Positions 6,785 through 12,949 of a stretch of DNA of 12,949 nucleotides are shown one piece after another. The DNA is from Bacteroidales bacterium UBA1736. Lineage in GTDB: Bacteria > Bacteroidota > Bacteroidia > Bacteroidales > UBA932. The position numbers and the translations under genes were made by a program. The number at the start of each line of letters is the position of its first letter. Position 1 is the stretch's first letter. The stretch is from assembly GCA_002315825.1 (NCBI GenBank), contig DCIC01000016.1:40739-53687 (forward strand). Direction: 5' to 3'. The notes beneath the pieces were generated by a model. That model was not told the DNA's origin, did no database searches, and was given only the letters and a program-made list of their open reading frames with translations.

Positions 6785-6815
6785 TTTGTTTATTGTAAAA
6801 AACTGACTATATTTG
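6785..6815 (+). promoter_or_regulatory. Strong promoter of rpsA
   Basis: TTTG at 6785-6788, exactly 19 bases, then TATATTTG at 6808-6815. This is the best match to the Bacteroidota promoter consensus in the window and fits a highly expressed ribosomal gene. Transcription should begin at about 6819-6822, giving a leader of roughly 85 bases. Confidence 0.75.
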
Positions 6816-6904
6816 CCCGCTTTTGAAAACCAGCCGATTTTTCGAAGCGGGTTTTCAATACAATACATAATGTTAAACCCCTAGTTTGTTATTTTTAAAC
6901 AATT
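6816..6904 (+). promoter_or_regulatory. Structured rpsA leader with two competing stems
   Basis: Stem A pairs 6816-6822 (CCCGCTT) with 6845-6851 (AAGCGGG), 7 bp. Stem B pairs 6823-6831 (TTGAAAACC) with 6850-6858 (GGTTTTCAA), 9 bp. The order is A1-B1-A2-B2 and the two right arms share bases 6850-6851, so the stems either compete or form a pseudoknot with a slightly shortened stem. A1 is at or before the likely transcription start, so stem B is the safer of the two. The rest of the leader is A/T-rich and unstructured up to the ATG, as expected for translation without a Shine-Dalgarno sequence. Autoregulation by S1, known in Escherichia coli, is only an idea here. Confidence 0.45.
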
Positions 6905-8689
6905 ATGGCAGAAGAAATTAAGAACAAAGCTCTCAACGCTTCAATCGCACCCGAGGATTTTGACTGGGCAGCATTTGAAGGTGGAGACATCTACGGTGGC
7001 GCAGACAAGGCGGCTATCGATGAGGCTTATGACAAGACCCTTTCAAAGGTCGTAGAAAATGAGGTTGTTGAAGGTGAGGTAACCGCTATCAACAAGCGTG
7101 AGGTTATCGTTACTATCGGAGGAAAGAGCGAGGGCGTAATATCAGCTCCCGAGTTCCGTTACAATCCCGATCTCAAGGTAGGTGACAAAGTTGAAGTTTT
7201 CGTAGAGTCAGCAGAGGACAAGAAAGGTCAGCTCGTTATTTCCCACAAGAAGGCACGCGCCCTCAAGTCTTGGGACAGAGTAAACGAGGCATACAATTCA
7301 GGCGAAATCGTCAAAGGTTTCGTGAAGACCCGCACAAAGGGTGGTATGATTGTGGATGTATTCGGCATCGAGGCCTTCCTTCCCGGTTCACAAATCGATA
7401 TCAAGCCCATCAGGGATTATGACGTATTCGTCAATCAGACAATCGACTTCAAGATTGTCAAGATCAATCAGGAGTTCCGCAATGTAGTCGTTTCTCACAA
7501 GGCGCTTCTCGAAGCTGAGCAGGAGCGCAAGAGATCCGAGCTCATCGGCAAGCTCGAGAAAGGACAGATCCTTGAGGGTACAGTCAAGAATATCACCAAC
7601 TATGGTGTATTCGTTGACCTTGGCGGTGTTGACGGTCTTATCCACATCACTGACCTCTCTTGGGGACGTATCAATCATCCCGAAGAGGTTGTTACTCTTG
7701 ACGAGAAGATCAAAGTCGTTGTTCTCGACTTCAATGAGCAGCAGAAGAGAATCGCTCTCGGTCTCAAGCAGCTTTCATCACATCCTTGGGACAACCTTGA
7801 TGCAAACCTCAATGTAGGTGACAAGGTTAAGGGTAAAGTCGTTCTCATCGCTGATTACGGTGCATTCGTGGAGATTGAGCCCGGTGTTGAGGGTCTTATC
7901 CACGTATCTGAGATGTCTTGGTCACCCAGACTTCACTCTGCACAGGAGTTCCTTAAGATCGGTGACGAAGTTGAGGCTCAGATTCTCACACTCGACCGCG
8001 AGGCACGCAAGATGTCTCTCGGACTCAAGCAGCTCACATCAAATCCTTGGGAGAGCATCCGTGAGAAATATCCTATTGGAAGCCAGCAGAAAGCAGTCGT
8101 ACGCAATATTACCAATTTCGGTGTATTCGCAGAGCTCGAGGACGGTGTCGAGGGACTTGTTCACATCAGCGATCTCTCTTGGAACAAGATCAAGCATCCT
8201 TCTGAGATGATAAACGTAGGTGACTCTATCGACGTTCAGATTCTTGACTTCGATGAGACAAACCACAAGCTCAGCCTTGGACACAAGCAGCTTCTTCCTA
8301 ACCCTTGGGATGAGGTTGAGGCTAAATATCCAGTTGACTCAGTAGTTGAGGGAAAGATTGCTTCTATCTCTGACAAGGGAGCTAATATCACTCTCGATTC
8401 TGAGGCAGAAGGTTTCGCATTCACTCGCGAACTCGTTAAGGAAGACGGAAAGCAGGCTGTTGCAGGTGAGACACTCTCATTCAAGGTTGTCGAGCTTCGC
8501 CGCAGCACACATCGCATCCTCCTCTCACACGTAAGGACTTACGCTGAGGCTAAGGAGAAGGCAGCTGCAGCTGAGGTTGATACCACCAAGAAGGCTGTCA
8601 AGAAGATCAATTCCAACCTTGAGAAGACAACTCTCGGTGACATTGATGCTCTCGCAGCTCTCAAAGACAAACTTGAGAAAGGTGAGTAA
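6905..8689 (+). CDS. rpsA: 30S ribosomal protein S1, six S1 domains
   Basis: Binds mRNA on the small ribosomal subunit and helps start translation; of special note in a phylum that mostly lacks Shine-Dalgarno sites. It has 594 residues with six S1/OB-fold repeats at about 54-124, 135-207, 221-290, 306-376, 393-463 and 480-550. The central ones are most alike (GQILEGTVKNITNYGVFVDL, GDKVKGKVVLIADYGAFVEI, NITNFGVFAELEDGVEGLVH, each followed by an SW dipeptide). The repeats are visible as similar DNA blocks around 7590-7660 and 8100-8180. Repeats 1, 2 and 6 are more divergent, as usual. The acidic N-terminal extension and Lys-rich tail are typical. The codon use is strongly biased. The strong promoter and leader lie upstream, and rnz starts only 10 bases after the stop. 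Confidence 0.97.
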   Translation: MAEEIKNKALNASIAPEDFDWAAFEGGDIYGGADKAAIDEAYDKTLSKVVENEVVEGEVTAINKREVIVTIGGKSEGVISAPEFRYNPDLKVGDKVEVFVESAEDKKGQLVISHKKARALKSWDRVNEAYNSGEIVKGFVKTRTKGGMIVDVFGIEAFLPGSQIDIKPIRDYDVFVNQTIDFKIVKINQEFRNVVVSHKALLEAEQERKRSELIGKLEKGQILEGTVKNITNYGVFVDLGGVDGLIHITDLSWGRINHPEEVVTLDEKIKVVVLDFNEQQKRIALGLKQLSSHPWDNLDANLNVGDKVKGKVVLIADYGAFVEIEPGVEGLIHVSEMSWSPRLHSAQEFLKIGDEVEAQILTLDREARKMSLGLKQLTSNPWESIREKYPIGSQQKAVVRNITNFGVFAELEDGVEGLVHISDLSWNKIKHPSEMINVGDSIDVQILDFDETNHKLSLGHKQLLPNPWDEVEAKYPVDSVVEGKIASISDKGANITLDSEAEGFAFTRELVKEDGKQAVAGETLSFKVVELRRSTHRILLSHVRTYAEAKEKAAAAEVDTTKKAVKKINSNLEKTTLGDIDALAALKDKLEKGE

Positions 8690-8699
8690 TCCTTAATAG

Positions 8700-9497
8700 A
8701 TGGATTTTAGCATAAAAGTATTGGGCACGGCTTCGGCCATGCCCATTTCTGATAGAAATCCAAGCGCCCAGGTACTGTCCGTGCACGGGCGCTTGTTTCT
8801 CATAGATTGTGCAGAAGGGACTCAGAAACAGTTCCGTAAGGCGCACCTGTCTTTTATCAAGCTCGAAGCTGTATTCATTACTCACATCCACGGAGACCAC
8901 GTCTTCGGAATCTTTGGACTCTTGTCCACTATGGCTATGTATGGACGTACTCAAGAGTTGCATATCTATGCCCCATCTTCTTTTGGCGGAGTCTTGAATT
9001 TCTTCAAATCATATTTCGGAGAAGGGGTCAATTTTGAGATTATCCATCATCCATTGAAGATGAATTCTCCTGAACTTGTTCATACATCCAAGCATATCAC
9101 AGTCACAGCCTTCCCTTTACGCCATAAAATCGATTGCTATGGTTTCCGCTTTGATGAGATTCCTACTCCTCGAAAACTCGGCAGGCCCGATTGGAAACCA
9201 TTCAGTTACGCATATTGCAGTGATACTATGCCTTTTCCTGAGCTATCTGAGTGGGTGCGTGGCGTGCGTCTGCTCTATCACGAGTCCACGTATCTTGAGG
9301 AATTTGCCGACAAGGCGGCCCAGCGTTTTCATTCTACAGCGGCTCAGGCTGCCAGGTGCGCTCTCGATGCTGGGGCTGAGAAACTGATTCTTGGGCACTA
9401 TTCGTCAAGAATACACGATCTGAGTCTGTTCTTCAAAGAAGCTTCAGCCATCTTCCCTAATACAGTGACTGCTGAAGATGGAGACACTTTTTCTTGA
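8700..9497 (+). CDS. rnz: Ribonuclease Z (tRNA 3' endonuclease), compact form
   Basis: Metallo-beta-lactamase-fold nuclease that cuts the 3' trailer from pre-tRNA. All metal and catalytic residues are visible: THIHGDH at 61-67 (His62, His64, Asp66, His67), His142 in FPLRHKIDCYGF, Asp175 in YCSDT, His194 in LLYHES, His211 in RFHSTAAQAA and His233 in LGHYSSR. The N-terminus LGTASAMP...RNPSAQVL also fits. It has 265 residues, against about 300-310 in most bacterial RNase Z proteins. The gap is between PTPRKL and SYAYCSDT, where relatives carry roughly 35 more residues. The active site is intact, so it should be functional. It starts 10 bases after rpsA and is probably part of that operon. Confidence 0.94.
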   Translation: MDFSIKVLGTASAMPISDRNPSAQVLSVHGRLFLIDCAEGTQKQFRKAHLSFIKLEAVFITHIHGDHVFGIFGLLSTMAMYGRTQELHIYAPSSFGGVLNFFKSYFGEGVNFEIIHHPLKMNSPELVHTSKHITVTAFPLRHKIDCYGFRFDEIPTPRKLGRPDWKPFSYAYCSDTMPFPELSEWVRGVRLLYHESTYLEEFADKAAQRFHSTAAQAARCALDAGAEKLILGHYSSRIHDLSLFFKEASAIFPNTVTAEDGDTFS

Positions 9498-9523
9498 TTT
9501 TCTCGGCAGGAAACATTAATTTG
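9494..9523 (+). promoter_or_regulatory. Possible internal promoter for GH73-LysM and mltG
   Basis: TTG at 9494-9496, exactly 19 bases, then TTAATTTG at 9516-9523, which is one base off TAnnTTTG (T instead of A at the second position). The GH73 ATG follows only six bases after the element, so a transcript from here would have almost no leader. The TTG overlaps the rnz stop codon. Spacing is perfect but the -7 box is imperfect. Confidence 0.35.
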
Positions 9524-9529
9524 CGTGGA

Positions 9530-10657
9530 ATGAAAAGAATCATTACAATCGCTTTTGCCCTGGTCGCACTGCTGGTGATGTTTTGTTCGGCCGATCAGAC
9601 ACCGCAGCAGAGATATATCGACCGTTTTGCCTCTTTGGCTGTGTCGGAAATGTATAGAAGTGGAGTGCCGGCGAGTATTACATTGGCGCAGGGACTGCTT
9701 GAGTCCAACAGCGGTCAGTCTTACTTGGCGACAGAAGGAAACAATCATTTCGGAATCAAGTGTCATTCTGATTGGAAGGGAAAGACCATACACGCGGATG
9801 ATGACCAGCTAAATGAATGTTTTCGCAAGTATGATGATGTATTGGATTCATACGCCGACCATTCCGACCATCTGAGATATTCGCCCCGATATCATTTTCT
9901 CTTTGATTATCCTATTACTGATTATAAGTCCTGGGCTTATGGGCTTTCAAAAGCGGGCTATGCTACTGACAGACAATATCCTTCAAAGCTGGTCACCTTG
10001 ATAGAGAATTATTCTCTTGCGAAGTATGACAAAATGAAGCCTTCGGATTTTGATAGTTCCTCTCACCTTTTCCCCAGTTCCAAATCTGCGCGGGGAGGAC
10101 AGAATATTTCGGAAGGCAACGATCCCCAATCAGAGGAGGAGATGCTCCCTTCCGGGAAGAAATCCCAGAAGAGGGTAAAGGTCAAGAAAGTACGTAAGGC
10201 GGCAAAAAATACATCGCGTTCCGATCTTATCATTGAAGAGGCCATTCCTGAATCTCCAAATGCATTGGCGGAGCCAAGGGCGGCTGTTTCTGAGCAGTTT
10301 GTGGTGGCTCTTGACAGACGCACTTATCTGCAGAACGGTGTCCCATTCGTTTACTCAATAGAAGGAGACAGCTATAGGATCCTTGCTGAAAGGAACAATC
10401 TCTTCTATAGAGAGATTTTGAAATTCAATGATTTGACCGCGGATGAGACCCTTGCCCCGGGTACAATCGTCTATCTTCAGGCCAAGAAGAATTATGCAAG
10501 GAAGGGCCTTGACAAATACATAGTTGAAAAGGACGGCGAGTCTCTGCGTGACATTTGTCAGCAGTATGGTGTCAAGATGAGTTCAATCAACCATTTGAAT
10601 GGTTTTTCATCCACCCATAGATTGCGCGAAGGTGACACTATTCTTTTGAGAAAGTAA
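9530..10657 (+). CDS. GH73 peptidoglycan N-acetylglucosaminidase with C-terminal LysM domains
   Basis: Predicted exported enzyme that cleaves peptidoglycan glycan strands. Taken from the ATG at 9530 it has 375 residues. Residues 1-21 are a Sec signal peptide (MKRIITIAFALVALLVMFCSA). The glucosaminidase domain covers about 28-165: ASITLAQGLLESNSGQS with the likely catalytic Glu58, NNHFGIKC, FRKYDDVLDSYADHSDHL and the closing SKAGYATDRQYPSKLVTLIENY. A long polar, Lys-rich linker follows (about 170-240). Then come two LysM-like units: a divergent one with FVYSIEGDSYRILAERNNL, and a clear one at the end with YIVEKDGESLRDICQQYGV. LysM binds peptidoglycan. An in-frame TTG at 9494 was rejected because it would put a polar stretch before the signal peptide. 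The stop overlaps the mltG start (TAATG), suggesting the two wall enzymes are made together. Confidence 0.92.
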   Translation: MKRIITIAFALVALLVMFCSADQTPQQRYIDRFASLAVSEMYRSGVPASITLAQGLLESNSGQSYLATEGNNHFGIKCHSDWKGKTIHADDDQLNECFRKYDDVLDSYADHSDHLRYSPRYHFLFDYPITDYKSWAYGLSKAGYATDRQYPSKLVTLIENYSLAKYDKMKPSDFDSSSHLFPSSKSARGGQNISEGNDPQSEEEMLPSGKKSQKRVKVKKVRKAAKNTSRSDLIIEEAIPESPNALAEPRAAVSEQFVVALDRRTYLQNGVPFVYSIEGDSYRILAERNNLFYREILKFNDLTADETLAPGTIVYLQAKKNYARKGLDKYIVEKDGESLRDICQQYGVKMSSINHLNGFSSTHRLREGDTILLRK

Positions 10658-11673
10658 TGAAGTTAAGGAAATTCATAATCCCTGTTTTTGTTTTTCTGCT
10701 GTTGATCCCGTCCATTGTTTTCTGGATCTGGTACGCGGATAACCGAATGCCCAATTTCTGCAAAGAAGCTATTGTGTATATCTATCCCGGTACGAGTGCT
10801 CAGGAGGCGCTTGAGACAATTGCTGCCGAGGCGAGGGCAAAGCGTTTCTCTAGTCTTTCACGCTCATTCAGAAAGAAACAGGTGGATACCTACATCCAGC
10901 CTGGTTGCTATATTATAAAGGAAAGTTACACCAGCGTATATGTGGCCCGGATGCTCAATAATTGCTGGCAGAGTCCGGTGAAGATGTCCTTGAACGGGAC
11001 CGTGAGGTCTGTCAGTCAGATAGCCTCCAAGATATCATCCCAGATGCTCGCCGATTCAGCATCCATAGCTACGGCATTGTGTGACAAGGAATTGCTGTCT
11101 TCATATGGCTTCTCCCCGACTAGCATACTGAGTATGTTCATCCCGGATACCTATGAAATCTTTTGGACTGCGTCAGCAAAGGAAATCCTGGACAGGTTCA
11201 AATCTGAATATGATGCATTCTGGACAAAAGAGAGACTTTCCAAGGCTGCCGCTCAGGGCCTTTCCAAGGAGCAGGTGTCAATACTTGCTTCTATAGTCTC
11301 CGGAGAGACCAACTATGAGCCCGAGATGCCAAGGATAGCAGGAGTATATCTCAATAGACTTCATAAAGGAATGAAACTCCAGGCTGATCCCACTATTGCA
11401 TATATCCTGAATTATCAGGTAAACCGGATCCTTCTAAAGCACCTTCAGATAGATTCCCCATATAATACATATCGTTATGCGGGTCTGCCTCCCGGCCCCA
11501 TTGCGGTCCCCTCGAAGTCTTGTCTTGAGGCTGTGCTTAATCCTGAGGGGGATTATCTGTTCTTCTGTGCCAATTCGACTTTTGATGGGACGCACTTGTT
11601 CGCAAAGACACTGAGCGAGCATATGAAAAATGCAAGGGCATTCCAGAAGGCATTGAATTCAAGGCCAAAATAG
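10657..11673 (+). CDS. mltG: Endolytic murein transglycosylase MltG
   Basis: Inner-membrane enzyme that cuts nascent peptidoglycan strands and is thought to end glycan polymerisation. It has 338 residues, the normal length. One N-terminal transmembrane helix lies at about 6-26 (FIIPVFVFLLLIPSIVFWIW), followed by a periplasmic LysM-like subdomain. The YceG catalytic domain includes FIPDTYEIFW, SILASIVSGETNYEPEMPRIAGVYLNRL, LQADPTIAYIL, SPYNTYRYAGLPPGPIAVPS and DYLFFCANSTFDGTHLFAKTLSEH. Glu217 in SGET corresponds to the catalytic Glu218 of the Escherichia coli enzyme. The start shares a base with the stop of the GH73 gene. It ends one base from the stop of the convergent RSH gene, leaving no room for a private terminator. 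Confidence 0.96.
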   Translation: MKLRKFIIPVFVFLLLIPSIVFWIWYADNRMPNFCKEAIVYIYPGTSAQEALETIAAEARAKRFSSLSRSFRKKQVDTYIQPGCYIIKESYTSVYVARMLNNCWQSPVKMSLNGTVRSVSQIASKISSQMLADSASIATALCDKELLSSYGFSPTSILSMFIPDTYEIFWTASAKEILDRFKSEYDAFWTKERLSKAAAQGLSKEQVSILASIVSGETNYEPEMPRIAGVYLNRLHKGMKLQADPTIAYILNYQVNRILLKHLQIDSPYNTYRYAGLPPGPIAVPSKSCLEAVLNPEGDYLFFCANSTFDGTHLFAKTLSEHMKNARAFQKALNSRPK

Positions 11674-11674
11674 T

Positions 11675-12949
11675 TTACTTCTTCTCCTGCCAGAGTACCT
11701 TCTGTACTCGGTAGGGGTATTTATCCTTAAGGCGAGGAGCATTGGGACAGTCTTCTCTGTGGATTTTGATCCCTTCTGTTCTTGTGACAAATCCGAAGAC
11801 CTTATCTCCATACTGAGGATTGCAGCAGGCTGACATTCGGTATTCCAGGCCCCTCACTCCTTTGGCGTTGATGACGAGAATCTCTTCGTTTGCGACCCAT
11901 TCCTTCTTGTTTTCCTTCTTTTCCTCCTGATGTGAGTTGCGGATTACAAGGAGCTCGGGGTTTTGAATATAGTTTTTGATGTCATCCACACTTATCACTT
12001 CATCCGAGATAGCTGCCATAAAGCTGATGACGGATGAATATTTCAAGTGATGCATCATAGCGTGAAGCAAATCGTCCGGAAGCTCCATCTTCCAGTTTTT
12101 GAGCCTTCGGTTGAGTATTTCTCGTCCGTGGGCGGCCTTCTTCCTGACTTCAGCATCAAGCTCCAGCTTGATTTTGTTCCTGGCCTTGGCTGAAACTACC
12201 CAGTTGAGCCAATCTGCATTTGGCTTCTGGTTTTTGCCGCTCATTATCTCCACTATGTCTCCGGTGTGGAGAGGCTCCTTTATGGATACAGCTTTCCCGT
12301 TGATACGACCTCCGGTGCAACGGCATCCGAGCCCTGTGTGGATATTGAATGCGAAATCAAGAACTGTGGCCCCCGCCTGGAGTATTCTCAACTCTCCCGT
12401 AGGGGTGAACACGAATATTTCATTTGCCGGTGGCTTCGGCAAGTCTTCGGCCTTGGACTCGAAGGGATGCTCCAACTGATATCTGACGGAGGACAGCCAT
12501 CCGTCGAGTTCGGCGCTTTTCTTTATGCCTTTGTATGACCAATGAGATGCGAGTCCGTTCTCGGCAAGATTATCCATCCTTTTTGTCCTGATCTGCACTT
12601 CTATGTATGCACCGGATTTATTCTTGACGGTTATGTGAAGACTTTCATACCCGTTTGACTTGGGATTGCTGATCCAGTCTCTCAAACGGGAAGTGTCCGC
12701 TTCATACTCTTCGGTTACATACGAATACACTTTCCAGCACAAGTCACTTTCGGTCGTCCTGTCAGAATCGCAGTCGATGATAAAACGGATGGCGAAGACA
12801 TCAAAGACACCCTCGAAAGATACTTTCTGCTTCTCCATTTTCTTGCTGATGGAGTATGCTGACTTTGTCCTGATCTTGAGCTTATAGTGTATGCCTTCTT
12901 CCGATAGCTTTCTCTCGAGAGGATGTATGAACTCGTCAGTGAGCTTTAT
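11675..12949 (-). CDS. rel: Long RelA/SpoT (RSH) protein, C-terminal part; ends before the ACT domain
   Basis: Stringent-response enzyme that makes (and perhaps breaks down) (p)ppGpp. The reading frame is open to the right edge, so the N-terminus (hydrolase region) is outside the window; 424 residues are visible. The synthetase domain spans about 1-150: RTKSAYSISKK (ATP/GDP-binding basic segment), FDVFAIRFIID with the catalytic Asp, SNGYESLH, YIEVQIRT with the catalytic Glu, and LASHWSYKG. All key synthetase residues seem present. The TGS domain follows at about 185-255 (EIFVFTPTGELRILQAGATVLDFAFNIHTG), then a helical region and the Cys-rich zinc-finger-like domain SACCNPQYGDKVFGFV...KIHREDCPNA. 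The protein stops 24 residues after that motif (ending LWQEKK), where relatives continue with a linker and an ACT/RRM domain of about 75-80 residues. The ATG at 12838 is internal to the synthetase domain and is not the start. Confidence 0.94.
   Translation of the reverse strand: MKLTDEFIHPLERKLSEEGIHYKLKIRTKSAYSISKKMEKQKVSFEGVFDVFAIRFIIDCDSDRTTESDLCWKVYSYVTEEYEADTSRLRDWISNPKSNGYESLHITVKNKSGAYIEVQIRTKRMDNLAENGLASHWSYKGIKKSAELDGWLSSVRYQLEHPFESKAEDLPKPPANEIFVFTPTGELRILQAGATVLDFAFNIHTGLGCRCTGGRINGKAVSIKEPLHTGDIVEIMSGKNQKPNADWLNWVVSAKARNKIKLELDAEVRKKAAHGREILNRRLKNWKMELPDDLLHAMMHHLKYSSVISFMAAISDEVISVDDIKNYIQNPELLVIRNSHQEEKKENKKEWVANEEILVINAKGVRGLEYRMSACCNPQYGDKVFGFVTRTEGIKIHREDCPNAPRLKDKYPYRVQKVLWQEKK

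Noticed and set aside
6152..6868. Open frame of 238 codons on the minus strand, antisense to the corA-like gene.
   Set aside because: It spans the rpsA promoter and leader and mirrors the real gene; its translation has no recognisable domain.
6905..8689. Repeated DNA blocks within rpsA as a tandem repeat element.
   Set aside because: They are the diverged coding sequence of the S1 domains, as expected for this protein.
9494..9529. Longer GH73-LysM protein from a TTG overlapping the rnz stop.
   Set aside because: It would place a polar extension before a clear signal peptide beginning MKRIITIAFAL.
12836..12838. ATG on the minus strand as the start of the RSH gene.
   Set aside because: The frame stays open to the window edge, and the 37 upstream codons encode conserved synthetase residues (RTKSAYSISKK).
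1..12949. Defence system, CRISPR array, prophage, insertion sequence or toxin-antitoxin pair.
   Set aside because: No matching genes, direct repeat arrays, transposase motifs or terminal repeats flanking a gene were found; almost all sequence is accounted for by core genes.

Overview
The window looks like chromosomal core sequence from a member of the Bacteroidota, most likely order Bacteroidales. The evidence is: promoters of the TTG / TAnnTTTG type before several genes; A/T-rich start regions without Shine-Dalgarno sequences; a six-domain S1 protein; an FKBP isomerase of the FklB/FkpA type; a GH29 fucosidase lipoprotein; and a BadF-type sugar kinase-like protein. I cannot place it to genus. 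I saw no tRNA, rRNA, CRISPR array, insertion sequence or phage gene. Coding density is high and no gene-free stretch exceeds 300 bases.

Layout. (1) 1-476, minus: 5' part of guanylate kinase (gmk), cut by the window edge and divergent from (2) fba, class II fructose-bisphosphate aldolase (589-1590). fba ends in a clear intrinsic terminator, followed by a long imperfect inverted repeat (1653-1737). (3) 1744-3033, minus: a lone GH29 alpha-L-fucosidase lipoprotein with no SusC/SusD or sulfatase neighbours. (4) From a divergent promoter region, a tight plus-strand group: FKBP isomerase (3123-3728), BadF-family kinase-like protein (3741-4544), recR (4546-5184) and mntP (5181-5729). (5) corA-like divalent-cation transporter (5816-6763) with its own well-formed promoter. 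(6) rpsA (6905-8689) with a strong promoter and structured leader, followed closely by rnz (8700-9497), a GH73-LysM cell-wall hydrolase (9530-10657) and mltG (10657-11673). (7) Convergent to mltG, with one base between the stop codons, the C-terminal part of a long RelA/SpoT protein (11675-12949, minus), whose N-terminus lies outside the window.

The genes cover nucleotide metabolism (gmk), glycolysis (fba), glycan trimming (fucosidase), protein folding, recombinational repair (recR), metal balance (mntP, corA), translation and tRNA maturation (rpsA, rnz), peptidoglycan remodelling (GH73-LysM with mltG) and the stringent response (RSH). I found no convincing new multi-gene system. The points most worth a second look are a long RSH protein that stops before the C-terminal ACT domain, the long inverted repeat after fba, the rpsA leader with two competing stems, a possible nearly leaderless promoter before the GH73 gene, and several proteins that seem to lack internal segments usual in their families (RNase Z, fucosidase C-terminal domain, kinase).
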